Positions 40,355 through 50,140 of a DNA stretch of 58,461 bases are shown here, piece by piece; positions within the stretch are counted from its first letter, which is position 1, and each line of letters starts with the position of its first letter. The DNA comes from Armatimonadota bacterium (GTDB lineage Bacteria; Armatimonadota; UBA5829): NCBI GenBank assembly GCA_012522575.1, contig JAAYKE010000056.1, positions 1 through 58,461 of the forward strand, written 5' to 3'. A program made the translations under genes and the position numbers. The notes beneath the pieces were generated by a model that saw only the letters and a program-made list of their open reading frames with translations, made no database searches and had not been told where the DNA came from.

Positions 40355-41140
40355 ATGGAATGGCTCAAAGATCCGAAAAACACGCCGATTGTTGCGACTA
40401 TAGCGGGCGTCGTTATATTGGGAGCGCTCTTCAGCTTATGGTGGTTTGTGCTGAGGACGCCGGCTCCGAGCGCTGAGGTTGCCGAGCAGACCGCGCAGAC
40501 GGAATCTATGCCGCCTGAATCTGAAATGCCTGCAGATGCGGGGATGGATCCTAATGCAGCGCCTGAGGAGCCTTCATCGCCGGAAGCCGCGCCGCAACCT
40601 GCCCCTGCGCAGCCCGCTGGCGTAACCGAGGTGGCGTCGGCGCAGCCTATGGAGGCATGGCGGGGAGATCCATTCTTGCCGATTGGATATAAGCCGCCTC
40701 CGAAATCAGCGGTGCAGCCAAAACCGAGAATTGCGGACTTTCCATTTATGAAGTTGCCGGTGAGCCTTCCCGCAGGGGGCGAAAAGGCAAAGAAGATAGA
40801 GAAACCGGAGATCGTGCAGCCATCCAGAAGAATGGCCGGCATACTGCTTGACGACAGGGTGTATGCTATCATCGAGACAAATGGCGTTTCGCAGGTGGTG
40901 CAGCCCGGTGATTATACGACCGATCGACTCGCGCTTGTCGAGCGAATTGAACCCGATAAAGTCGTATTAAAAACTGTCGATGAAAAACCGAGATATATAA
41001 CGGTCAAAATGGCGGCTTCGCCGATTTCACAATCGCAGGATGATATGTCCGCGCCGCCGATTCCGTCCCGACCGGGTATGCCCAGAGCGCCTGCTCCAGG
41101 TGGCGCGGGGGGCAGACCGGATATATGGCCGCCTTTGTAG
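40355..41140 (+). CDS. PilP/GspC-like pilus assembly protein
   Basis: N-terminal TM, Pro-rich linker, 'RMAGILLDDRVYAIIETNGVSQVVQPGD'; synteny. Confidence 0.65.
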   Translation: MEWLKDPKNTPIVATIAGVVILGALFSLWWFVLRTPAPSAEVAEQTAQTESMPPESEMPADAGMDPNAAPEEPSSPEAAPQPAPAQPAGVTEVASAQPMEAWRGDPFLPIGYKPPPKSAVQPKPRIADFPFMKLPVSLPAGGEKAKKIEKPEIVQPSRRMAGILLDDRVYAIIETNGVSQVVQPGDYTTDRLALVERIEPDKVVLKTVDEKPRYITVKMAASPISQSQDDMSAPPIPSRPGMPRAPAPGGAGGRPDIWPPL

Positions 41141-41266
41141 CGGCAGGTCCCTTTTGGAACTTTGCAGGTGACTGCGAAGTCATAAAAGTGTGGCCATGAG
41201 CGTGTACACGTGCAAAATCGCGTGTACAAACTAATATGCTGCGAGTGGTCGCAGGAGGCTTACCAA

Positions 41267-41983
41267 ATGTCTGTTAAATATATAGCCTTGATTATCGCCG
41301 TTGTTCTTGCGGGCAGCCTGGCGTGCTGTGTCGCGCTGGCAGCCGACGAAGATGATACTCCGGTCACGCTTGAGTTGAAAGACGCAGACGTGAGATCGGC
41401 GATTGAATCGCTGTTCAGGGGCAGGAACCGAAACTTCTCTGTGTCACAGGACGTTTCGGGCACCATTCCCAGCCTCTCTATCACCGGCGTATCCTTTGAT
41501 AACGCGCTCAAAAGCCTGTTGAAGTCTGCAGGGCTTGTCTATCGGGTCGAAAATGGCGTCTATATGATCAATAAAAAACCCGATGTGTCTGCTACTGCGG
41601 CTCTCGATGCGGCCGCCCTTACTGCAACCGAAGCAGCCTCGACGGTAGATGAAACTACCACTGTTGAGAGTATTATCGACAAAGTTCCGCTCAATCATAC
41701 CGGTGCGAGCCAGATTCTTGCTATAATGCAGGGAAGCAATTCCAGTTCCGGCAGCAACTACGGTGGCTACGGAGGCATGGGTGGCATGATGGGTGGTATG
41801 GGTATGATGGGCGGCAATTATGGTGGCGGCAGCTACGGTGGTGGTAGCTATGGCAGCTATGGTGGCGGTTATGGCAGCTACGGCGGCAGCAACCGCTACG
41901 GCAGTGGCAGCTATGGCAGCAGCAACCGCTACGGCAGTGGCAGCTATGGCAGTAGCTACGGCAGCAGTTACCGAGGCTGGTAG
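41267..41983 (+). CDS. Secreted stand-alone STN/secretin-N0-like domain protein with Gly/Tyr/Ser-rich tail
   Basis: ATG 41267 with gcaggaggc RBS; 'VTLELKDADVRSAIESLFRGRNRNFSVSQDVSGTIPSLSITGVSFDNALKSLLKSAGLVYRVENGVYMI'; tail GGSYGGGSYGSYGGGYGSYGG... Confidence 0.8.
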   Translation: MSVKYIALIIAVVLAGSLACCVALAADEDDTPVTLELKDADVRSAIESLFRGRNRNFSVSQDVSGTIPSLSITGVSFDNALKSLLKSAGLVYRVENGVYMINKKPDVSATAALDAAALTATEAASTVDETTTVESIIDKVPLNHTGASQILAIMQGSNSSSGSNYGGYGGMGGMMGGMGMMGGNYGGGSYGGGSYGSYGGGYGSYGGSNRYGSGSYGSSNRYGSGSYGSSYGSSYRGW

Positions 41984-42021
41984 TTATTTTTTGCAGGATG
42001 TGTGACCGGAGGAGGAAGTCT

Positions 42022-43704
42022 ATGTTACACACGCTGAGGCCGTGGACAAAATTAAACGCGGCGCTCTATGTTAGAAGAATCACGCTCCTAGTCGTGTTCG
42101 TTGCGCTGGTGTCGTGTTGTGCATTTGCGTCAAACGGAATTACGCTGCAGATTAAAGATCTGCCGCTTAAGGATGTCGTGATGCTTCTTACTCAGCAGAG
42201 TGGGACCAACGTAGTCATTGCCGATGAGTCGAAGCTCGAAAAGAAGATAACGGCCACATTGAACAATGTGCCGCTTCCCAAGGCTCTCGATTATATCGTG
42301 AAAGGCGCCGGGGTGTCCTACAAAAAAATGGATGACGGCACTTATATCATCGGCGGCGCTTTTGAAGAAGAGATCGCCCCTCTGCCGATTCCGGTAGAGT
42401 TGCCTCCGGTGGAATATGTTGCTGCCCCGGTACAAACAGCCAAAATCCGGACTTCCATCAAACTCGTCCACTCCAGACCCAGCGAATTGCTGCGTCTGAT
42501 GGGCTGGCAGGGTGTTAACCCTATGCCTAACTGCGAGCCGATATATCCGGACTTAAACAGGACAAGAGGAGCCAATGTGACTACGACCCCGGGGGGCACG
42601 ACGGTGATCAGCACGCCGTTCGGAGATACGATGCCGGTTGCCAATGGCACCAGTTCTCTGAACGTTCAGCCTGTCGCTCCCACTATCGACTACCGAGCGA
42701 CATCTTCTGATGCCGGAAGAGTTGCTGATCGCGGCTTAGAGGCCGGTCAGGTGCCGACTCCTCCGGGCTATACGAGACCCGCTGCCGCCGCTGCTACGCC
42801 GGCTACTCCAGCGACACGGCAGACTTCGACAAGCACGTCAAACCAGAACTTCCTTTGGCCGGATGGCATAGATAACGCCGTCCCGTTCGATTTGGATAAC
42901 TCCATCATTGTTAAGGGCGAAGAGCAGGCCATTCAGGACTTCAAGGACATCATCAGAATGCTGGATATCCCTCCAAAGCAGGTGTCCATCAAGGCGGAAT
43001 TCGTGGAAGTCTCCACCAACGATTTGAAGCACTTTGGCATTGACTGGAGCCTGGAAAAGCTCAATGATAGTTTCTCCGCGCCGATGAGCGGTGGAACGGG
43101 AAACGTTATTGCGACGTTCGCCACGGGCAACCTGTCTGCCACTTTGCGCACTCAGTTGACCAAGGACATCGGTCGTGTTATCAACTCGCCGATAATTTCC
43201 ACAATAAATAACCAGAACGCGTATATCTCCATCAACTCAGAAATTCCATATTGGACTACATACAATACTATTACAGGCACGGGCACGGTTATCGAGCAGT
43301 CTCAGCCCAACTTCATAACCATCGACACCCGCCTGGAGGTATTGCCCAGAGTCAATGGAGACGGCACTATTACGATGACATTAAGCCCGGGCGTTGCCGA
43401 CACCGGAAACATAGTCAGCGGGCCGGACGGAACTCAGATTCCTGAAACGAGAAACCAGGAACTGTTCACTCAGAGGCGCGTTGCTAATGGAGAGACTATC
43501 GTAGTCGGCGGATTTATCCGCAAAAACGACTCAAACAGCGTCAGCAAGGTCCCGATCCTTGGAGACCTGCCGATAGTCGGCAGCCTGTTCAGGAGCACCT
43601 CCCGGACAACTACCGACCGCGAGTTGTTGATATTCATAACACCGACTATTATTCCGGATTCCACCACCGGTTCAGTTGCGGTGGGGGGCAACCTGATTCC
43701 GTAG
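42022..43704 (+). CDS. pilQ: Type IV pilus secretin PilQ
   Basis: N0 domain 'LQIKDLPLKDVVMLLTQQSGTNVVI', secretin core 'PKQVSIKAEFVEVST', 'KVPILGDLPIVGSLFRSTSRTTTDRELLIFITPTII'; start after ggaggaggaagtct. Confidence 0.93.
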   Translation: MLHTLRPWTKLNAALYVRRITLLVVFVALVSCCAFASNGITLQIKDLPLKDVVMLLTQQSGTNVVIADESKLEKKITATLNNVPLPKALDYIVKGAGVSYKKMDDGTYIIGGAFEEEIAPLPIPVELPPVEYVAAPVQTAKIRTSIKLVHSRPSELLRLMGWQGVNPMPNCEPIYPDLNRTRGANVTTTPGGTTVISTPFGDTMPVANGTSSLNVQPVAPTIDYRATSSDAGRVADRGLEAGQVPTPPGYTRPAAAAATPATPATRQTSTSTSNQNFLWPDGIDNAVPFDLDNSIIVKGEEQAIQDFKDIIRMLDIPPKQVSIKAEFVEVSTNDLKHFGIDWSLEKLNDSFSAPMSGGTGNVIATFATGNLSATLRTQLTKDIGRVINSPIISTINNQNAYISINSEIPYWTTYNTITGTGTVIEQSQPNFITIDTRLEVLPRVNGDGTITMTLSPGVADTGNIVSGPDGTQIPETRNQELFTQRRVANGETIVVGGFIRKNDSNSVSKVPILGDLPIVGSLFRSTSRTTTDRELLIFITPTIIPDSTTGSVAVGGNLIP

Positions 43705-43730
43705 GCTTGCCCGGTAATGTGATAAAATTG

Positions 43731-43756
43731 GGGGGATTGCGGGCAAGCAGTCCCCC
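43731..43756. repeat. REP-like hairpin between pilQ and aroB
   Basis: GGGGGATTGC-gggcaa-GCAGTCCCCC, no T-tract. Confidence 0.55.
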
Positions 43757-43815
43757 TACGTCTGTACCAGCCCTCAAACTGGTATTTGGATTTGGTCGTG
43801 GCTAACGAGGGAAAA

Positions 43816-44913
43816 ATGCCAACCGTTGAGGTCGATTTAGGGGATAGGTCATATACGATAAGCATCGAAGCCGGCGCATTGGCGCGACTTGGCGAGGTAG
43901 TCGCGACCGCTCGACCGACGGCGGTTCTGGTTGTATCCAATCCCGTAGTGGCCGGACATTATGGCGAGGCAGCCATCAGCAGCCTGCAAGATGCCGGTTT
44001 GCGATCTGATCTGATGTGTCTGCCTGCGGGGGAACGATTCAAAACCCTCAATTCGGTAAAGAAGATATACGACGCTTTGCTGCAGTCCCACATCGACAGA
44101 AAAGGCGCGGTAGTTGCGCTCGGCGGCGGGGTAATCGGGGATATGGCGGGCTTCGCAGCCGCTAGCTACCTGAGAGGGGTCGATTTTTATCAGGTTCCCA
44201 CCACTCTGCTGGCGCAGGTCGATGCAAGCGTGGGAGGCAAGGTCGGTGTGGATCTTCCGCAGGGCAAGAACCTGGTGGGTGCGTTTCATCAGCCCAAAGC
44301 GGTTGTGGTCGACACCTCCACTTTGCACACCTTGCCTGCCCGTGAACTGCGCTCAGGGTTGGCCGAGGTAGTCAAGCATGGTATAATTTACGACCAGGAC
44401 TTTCTCATATTTCTCAATCAAAATGCCGCCCGCCTGCTATCCAGAAGCGAGGCCGAAATGGTGCGGGCTGTCAGAAGGTCTGTTGAAATTAAGCGCGACA
44501 TCGTCGTTAATGACGAGCGCGAATCGGGCATCAGGGCGATTCTGAATTATGGCCACACGATTGGCCATGCTATCGAAGTTCTCAGCGGCTACGGCAGATA
44601 TCGCCACGGCGAGGCTGTAGCCATAGGAATGGTGACGGAGGCGATTCTTTCCGAGATGGAGGGGATAGCTCCTAAAGGAACTGCCGGCATCGTAGCCGAG
44701 TCTCTGATACAGATGCGATTGCCCGCAGATATCGACGCATCGTTGCCCACCGAGCGGGTAATTCGAGCGATCGAGTTGGACAAGAAAACTCTCGGCGGGG
44801 TTCTACGACTGGCTTTGCCCGTTGAAGTCGGGAAGTGTTCGGTTGCAGAGGTCAGCCGAGAAGCTCTGACCGCGGCAATAGAAGCTCACAAAGCCCGGCG
44901 GTTTCAGAAATGA
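43816..44913 (+). CDS. aroB: 3-dehydroquinate synthase
   Basis: 'GGGVIGDMAGFAAASYLRGVDFYQVPTTLLAQVDASVGGKVGVDLPQGKNLVGAFHQP', 'LNYGHTIGHAIE'; start 43786 or 43816. Confidence 0.96.
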   Translation: MPTVEVDLGDRSYTISIEAGALARLGEVVATARPTAVLVVSNPVVAGHYGEAAISSLQDAGLRSDLMCLPAGERFKTLNSVKKIYDALLQSHIDRKGAVVALGGGVIGDMAGFAAASYLRGVDFYQVPTTLLAQVDASVGGKVGVDLPQGKNLVGAFHQPKAVVVDTSTLHTLPARELRSGLAEVVKHGIIYDQDFLIFLNQNAARLLSRSEAEMVRAVRRSVEIKRDIVVNDERESGIRAILNYGHTIGHAIEVLSGYGRYRHGEAVAIGMVTEAILSEMEGIAPKGTAGIVAESLIQMRLPADIDASLPTERVIRAIELDKKTLGGVLRLALPVEVGKCSVAEVSREALTAAIEAHKARRFQK

Positions 44914-45101
44914 AGTCTCACTGGCAGGATATATTGCTGTCTATCTGGATACTGCTGGCCGCGGTGTCGTTTTTTGCGCCGTTGCTTTTAATTGCGGGCA
45001 GCGTGGAACTCGAACTGGTGGGACGTTACGTATACCTGTGTGTAGTTGCGACCGGTCTGCTTTGCCTGGCTGTCAGGGCGCTGCGGGCAGTCCGCAGATA
45101 G
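44910..45101 (+). CDS. Small two-TM membrane protein
   Basis: ATGA overlap with aroB stop; MKSHWQDILLSIWILLAAVSFFAPLLLIAG... Confidence 0.65.
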   Translation: MKSHWQDILLSIWILLAAVSFFAPLLLIAGSVELELVGRYVYLCVVATGLLCLAVRALRAVRR

Positions 45102-45187
45102 ATGCGAAGCAGCCTGAGTGCGGATCGGTTCGGCAATAATGCATTTACCCTCAATTTGACTGCGTTGTAATATGGAGGATTGTGATA

Positions 45188-46276
45188 ATGTCTAAGGTAG
45201 CGGTTCTAAAGACTTCCCCGGCTACTGTCGTCGATGATTACGTCAAGCTTATGAAGCTAGCCGATTTTGAAACGGAGCTTCCCAGGGACAAGGACACGAT
45301 CCTCAAAATCAACATCTCCTGGCACTACTATTTCCCTGCGTGTTCCACGACTCCCTGGCAGCTTGATGGGGTGACAAAGGCTCTCAAGGAAGCTGGCTAC
45401 CAGAACCTGATACCTGCCCAGAACCGCACTGTGGTCGTCGACCCGAAGCTCGGTGCAAGAAATAATCACCTCGATACGGTTATCGATAAGCACGACCTGG
45501 AGTTTATGTATTTATATGAAGACGGCGTTAAGTGGATCAAGTATGAGCCGAAGGCCAAAATGCTGGTGCTGGACAAGGTCTTTCCGGACGGCATATTGAT
45601 CCCGGATGTGATGGTCGGCAAAAACGCGGTGCATCTGCCTACCCTTAAAACGCACGTATTTACGACGATGACCGGAGCTATGAAAAATGCCTTCGGAGGA
45701 CTGTTGAGGGAAAACCGCCACTGGACACATTCTGTGATCCATGAAACCCTCGTCGACCTGCTGGCGATTCAAAAGGAGATTCATCCGGGCCTTTTTGCCG
45801 TCACGGACGGGACTATTGCCGGAGACGGGCCTGGCCCTCGCGCTATGGTTCCGATGATAAAGAATTATATACTTGCCAGCGCGGATCAGGTTTCCATTGA
45901 CGCCATTGCTGCCAAAATGATGGGATTTGATCCGATGAACCTCAAATTTCTCAGGCTTGCGCACGAGCATGGGCTTGGGTGCGCCGATGTCAAGGAAATC
46001 GAGGTGGTCGGCGAAGACATATCCGAGGTGAACTTTCATTTCCACGATAAGCAGGAGACGTTTGCAAGTCGAGGCCAGAAACTGATCTACCACGGGCCTT
46101 TGAAACCGCTGGAAAATGTTCTGTTAAGAAGCTGCATCGCGCCCTGGTCATACTACGCATCGCGCTTGTATCACGACGGCTACTGGTATCCGTGCAAGGG
46201 CAAGCCTAGAGTCGATGCCATTCTAAGGACAGAATGGGGTAAGCTGTTTTCCAGCTATGGGAGGAGCAATTCTTGA
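45188..46276 (+). CDS. DUF362 domain-containing protein
   Basis: 'VLKINISWHYYFPACSTTPWQLDGVTKALKEAGYQNL', 'LPTLKTHVFTTMTGAMKNAFGGLL', 'GDGPGPRAM'; start 45182 or 45188. Confidence 0.8.
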   Translation: MSKVAVLKTSPATVVDDYVKLMKLADFETELPRDKDTILKINISWHYYFPACSTTPWQLDGVTKALKEAGYQNLIPAQNRTVVVDPKLGARNNHLDTVIDKHDLEFMYLYEDGVKWIKYEPKAKMLVLDKVFPDGILIPDVMVGKNAVHLPTLKTHVFTTMTGAMKNAFGGLLRENRHWTHSVIHETLVDLLAIQKEIHPGLFAVTDGTIAGDGPGPRAMVPMIKNYILASADQVSIDAIAAKMMGFDPMNLKFLRLAHEHGLGCADVKEIEVVGEDISEVNFHFHDKQETFASRGQKLIYHGPLKPLENVLLRSCIAPWSYYASRLYHDGYWYPCKGKPRVDAILRTEWGKLFSSYGRSNS

Positions 46277-47970
46277 TCGGGAAGATCATCAACTATCGTT
46301 ACGAGTTGCTGGAGAATGTTGGCGAAGGCGGGGTCTTTACCGTATATAAGGCTCGAGACAAGGTTCTAAACCGCCTGGTCGCGCTCAAAGCGGTAAAACC
46401 TGAGCTTGCAGATAATGTTCAGTTCACCACTGCTGTGCGCTCCGGCTACCAAAACGCCGCGCTTCTTGACCATCCCTGCATCGCAAGGGTGATAGAATCC
46501 GACCCTGCATCCGGCGAGGCATATCTGGTGAGCGATTTTGTCCGCGGGATGAACGTCAAGGACAGGATATTGCGCGCAGGTGCGATGCAGGTGTCCACCG
46601 CTCTCGATATCATCATTCTTGCGCTGGAGGCGTTGGATTATGCGCACTCAAACCGCATAGTCCACGGTGATTTGCGGCCGCAGGATATTATTGTCAGCCC
46701 GGATGGCGAGGTAAAAGTAACTGATTTCGGCCTGGCTCCGGCTCTGCGGCAGTGTCCGGAGGTCTCCGATCTGCTGGCGATGAGATCAATTCATTATGAA
46801 GCCCCTGAGGTTGCCGAAGGCGCCGCGCCATCGGTGGTTTCCGACCTATATTCAGTCGGTGTCATTTTGTATGAAATGCTCACAGGCTCACTTCCGTTCG
46901 AGGGATCTACCGCCGTCGCAGTCGCCCTTAACAGGACCAAACAGACACCCACGCCGCCTCGGACGCTCAATGCCGCGGTTCCCAAGTCGCTGAGCGATAT
47001 CGTGATGAGGGCTATTAATAAATCCCCGCAGGAACGCTATGCGAGCGCGAAAGAGATGATGCTGGACCTGCGAACGATCAGAGACGCTATCCGAACGGGC
47101 AAACCCATCAGCGTGTCGCAGCCACACACTTCCGGCGCTGCAAAGCCGATGGAGGTCGAAGTCGATGGCGAGCCGGAAGGGCCGCTTTCGAGGTCGTCAT
47201 ACCTGTGGCTGATCGTGGGGTTTGTCCTGGTGGTTGTGCTGGCGGGCGGGTTGACCCTTACGCTCAGCACAAGGGAAGTCAAACTGGATGTGCCGCTGAT
47301 TATCGGCAAATCACTCGAAGAGGCGCGCGAGCTGGCTCACGAAGCGGGCATGGCCATCGAACAGGACGTGCCCGGGGAAGTCTTCAGCAATGATTATGAT
47401 GAGGGAAGGGTTGCGGTTCAGTTCCCCATTGCCCATTCCAGAGTGGCCAGGGATAAGGCGATCATAAAATATAAGCTCAGCAAGGGACCCAGCGCAAAGC
47501 CGACGCCGGACCTGCTCGGCCTGCCGGAGGCGGACGCATATAGAGCAGCGGAGGATGCGGGCTTCCTTATAAACAAGTTGACTACCGAATATAACGACAA
47601 GATACCCATCAATTCGGTCATCAGGCAGGACCCGGAAAAGGGATCGATGGTTCCGCCGCAGAGTTCAATTTCTCTGGTGATCAGCTTAGGGCCGAAGCCC
47701 GAACAGCCCCAACCGCCGCCCACGGTTCAAGGCTCCGATGAACCCACCGGAGAACAGCGCAATTTTCAGGTCGCAGTGACCGTGCCTTCCGATTCAACCG
47801 GTTCGCAGGAGGTGCGGATATTGGTCAATGATGATCGCGGCGCGACCACTGTCCTGCAGGAGGATCACGAGCCTGGCGACAAACTGACCGAAACCGTGAC
47901 CGCCTATGGATCAAATGTGCGTATCAGGATATATGTCGGCGGTCGACTGGCCAGCGACGAGAGATACTAG
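46273..47970 (+). CDS. PknB/PrkC-type membrane Ser/Thr protein kinase with two PASTA domains
   Basis: 'ALKAVKPE', 'VHGDLRPQDIIV', 'TDFGLAPAL', TM 'LWLIVGFVLVVVLAGGLTL', two PASTA repeats; TTG start overlapping upstream stop. Confidence 0.92.
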   Translation: MIGKIINYRYELLENVGEGGVFTVYKARDKVLNRLVALKAVKPELADNVQFTTAVRSGYQNAALLDHPCIARVIESDPASGEAYLVSDFVRGMNVKDRILRAGAMQVSTALDIIILALEALDYAHSNRIVHGDLRPQDIIVSPDGEVKVTDFGLAPALRQCPEVSDLLAMRSIHYEAPEVAEGAAPSVVSDLYSVGVILYEMLTGSLPFEGSTAVAVALNRTKQTPTPPRTLNAAVPKSLSDIVMRAINKSPQERYASAKEMMLDLRTIRDAIRTGKPISVSQPHTSGAAKPMEVEVDGEPEGPLSRSSYLWLIVGFVLVVVLAGGLTLTLSTREVKLDVPLIIGKSLEEARELAHEAGMAIEQDVPGEVFSNDYDEGRVAVQFPIAHSRVARDKAIIKYKLSKGPSAKPTPDLLGLPEADAYRAAEDAGFLINKLTTEYNDKIPINSVIRQDPEKGSMVPPQSSISLVISLGPKPEQPQPPPTVQGSDEPTGEQRNFQVAVTVPSDSTGSQEVRILVNDDRGATTVLQEDHEPGDKLTETVTAYGSNVRIRIYVGGRLASDERY

Positions 47971-47989
47971 AAACCCGGTGGTGTATGAA

Positions 47990-48667
47990 ATGCAGAAAAA
48001 CAATCGAGTACAGATATTTCCATCAATACTTGCGGCCGATTTTGGCAACCTCAGCAAGGCCGTGACCAGTCTTGACGGCAGTGGAGCAGATGCCGTCCAT
48101 TGCGATACTATGGATGGCAGGTATGTGCCTAACATATCATTTGGGCCTATGGTGGTTAAGGCGATCAAGCCGCACACCAGCCTGCCGTTGTGCTGCCACC
48201 TCATGATCGAAGAGCCGGAGAATTATATCGATGCCTTTGTTGATGCGGGCGCATTTGAGATCAGCGTACATGCGGAGGCGTGCGTTCATCTGCATCGTGT
48301 AATACAGCAGATCAAGGCGGCTGGAGTTTTGGCCGGGGTGGCGCTCAACCCGTCGACTCCGTTATGTATGGTAGAAAATGTTTTTTCTGATATGGATATG
48401 CTGCTAGTGATGACTGTCAATCCCGGCTTTGGAGGGCAGAGTTTTATACCGGAGATGCTGCCCAAAATCGCTATGGCGCGGCAGATGGCAAACGAATTAA
48501 ACCCTGATCTCAATATCGCGGTAGATGGAGGGATCGACGTCAAAACGGCTCCCGAGGTAGTGCGCGCTGGCGCAAACATTCTAATCGCAGGCTCCTCTGT
48601 CTTCGGACACCCGGAGGGCGTGAAACAGGCGTGCGCTGAATTGAGATCTGCATTCGAGGATGCGTGA
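47990..48667 (+). CDS. rpe: Ribulose-phosphate 3-epimerase
   Basis: 'FPSILAADFGNLSKAV', 'DTMDGRYVPNISFGP', 'HLMIEEPENYI', 'MTVNPGFGGQSFIPEMLPKI', 'AVDGGID'. Confidence 0.96.
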   Translation: MQKNNRVQIFPSILAADFGNLSKAVTSLDGSGADAVHCDTMDGRYVPNISFGPMVVKAIKPHTSLPLCCHLMIEEPENYIDAFVDAGAFEISVHAEACVHLHRVIQQIKAAGVLAGVALNPSTPLCMVENVFSDMDMLLVMTVNPGFGGQSFIPEMLPKIAMARQMANELNPDLNIAVDGGIDVKTAPEVVRAGANILIAGSSVFGHPEGVKQACAELRSAFEDA

Positions 48668-49026
48668 TGCACGACGCGATTCAGTGGATTGCGGTGTTGG
48701 GAATGGTTGGGATCGCCGTCGTATTTGTATTTGAACTGCGAAAATGGCGTTCCATCGGGCGGATTATGACGCGTGGGCAGCGCATATTGCGCGTGATGCT
48801 GATTTTGTGCGTGGAAGCCTTATTCGTTATGATGCTCGTCGGCCCGCACGTAACCAGCCGCAAAGATCCGGTGGGGTCGTTGTTATATTGGACGATCTGC
48901 CTGATATTGGGAATAGTCGTAGCGGCCCTTGCATTATTGGACCTGAAAACAATTTTAGGGCAGTATTCTCAGCTCAACAGGCAGCTTCTTGAACAGTTGA
49001 AAGAGGATGACAGGCGCGACAAGTGA
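48667..49026 (+). CDS. Hypothetical membrane protein
   Basis: ATG overlaps rpe stop; three hydrophobic segments. Confidence 0.6.
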   Translation: MHDAIQWIAVLGMVGIAVVFVFELRKWRSIGRIMTRGQRILRVMLILCVEALFVMMLVGPHVTSRKDPVGSLLYWTICLILGIVVAALALLDLKTILGQYSQLNRQLLEQLKEDDRRDK

Positions 49027-50111
49027 GTGATGCCGGCTATATGAATCTGGCCATCAAGTTGGCACGTCGAGGCAGGACCTCTCCAAACCCGATGGTCGGG
49101 GCGGTGGTGGTGAAAGACGGCATAATTGTCGGCAAGGGTTATCACCATAGCGCCGGTGAGCCGCATGCCGAGGCTCTGGCCCTTGACGAAGCCGGTGAGC
49201 AGGCAGCGGGAGCGAGTATGTATGTGACGCTGGAGCCTTGCTGTCACACAGGGCGCACTCCGCCGTGTGTCGGTGCGATCATAAGAGCGGGCATAAAAAG
49301 AGTGTGCGTGGCGATGGAGGATCCCGATTCCAAGGTTGCCGGAATGGGCTTGGCTGCGTTAAAACAGGCGGGCATTGAGGTAGAATGCGGGCTTATGCAG
49401 GAGCAGGCAAGGGCGCTCAATGAGGCGTATATCAAACATCGCACCACCGGGATGCCGCTGGTAATTTTGAAGTCCGCGATGAGCTTGGATGGCAGGATTG
49501 CAACCCGGACAGGGGATTCCAAGTGGATCACAAGTGAACCATCCAGGGCTTTTGCCCATAAAATAAGACGGGACGTGGATGCCATCGTCGTCGGGGCCAA
49601 CACAGCTCGGATGGACAACCCAAAGCTGACGGCGAGGGTTGGCCGCAGGGTATGCTATCCGACTCGGGTCGTGGTCAGCGAGACCGGGAATATCGCCTCC
49701 AATCTCGCCTTGTTCGGGCTTCCGGGTCAAAGTATTGTCGCAGTATCAAAACGGGCGGACCGGCAGGCGATAAAGAGCCTGGAGCAGGTTGGGGCGAGAA
49801 TAATTGTGCTCAAAGACTTCTGTAACCGCGCCTCGATAGCCGACCTTATGCGGCAGTTGGCTGATTTGGGGTGTCTGTCGGCGCTGATTGAGGGCGGCGG
49901 AGAGCTGGCCGCATCTGCGTTGGAAGAAAAAATCGTAGATAAAATTATGTTTTTCTATGCGCCCAAGATTATCGGCGGGCGCGATGCGATAAGCTCGATT
50001 GGAGGAGCGGGCGTCGAGACAGTATCACAATCGGTTCGCATCCGGCAGACCAAAATACGGCGCATCGGCGATGGTTTTACGGTCGAAGGATATGTGAACT
50101 ATGCGGACTGA
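49023..50111 (+). CDS. ribD: Bifunctional riboflavin deaminase/reductase
   Basis: 'MNLAIKLARRGRTSPNPMVGAVVV', 'GEPHAEALAL', 'VTLEPCCHTGRTPPCVGAIIRAGI', 'SLDGRIATRTGDSKWIT'. Confidence 0.97.
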   Translation: MSDAGYMNLAIKLARRGRTSPNPMVGAVVVKDGIIVGKGYHHSAGEPHAEALALDEAGEQAAGASMYVTLEPCCHTGRTPPCVGAIIRAGIKRVCVAMEDPDSKVAGMGLAALKQAGIEVECGLMQEQARALNEAYIKHRTTGMPLVILKSAMSLDGRIATRTGDSKWITSEPSRAFAHKIRRDVDAIVVGANTARMDNPKLTARVGRRVCYPTRVVVSETGNIASNLALFGLPGQSIVAVSKRADRQAIKSLEQVGARIIVLKDFCNRASIADLMRQLADLGCLSALIEGGGELAASALEEKIVDKIMFFYAPKIIGGRDAISSIGGAGVETVSQSVRIRQTKIRRIGDGFTVEGYVNYAD

Positions 50112-50140
50112 CCGCGCCTGCCCGGTGTTAAAATAATACT

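Noticed and set aside
41750-41980. GGC/TAT-rich direct repeats as CRISPR or minisatellite array
   Set aside because: In-frame Gly/Tyr/Ser codons of the STN protein tail
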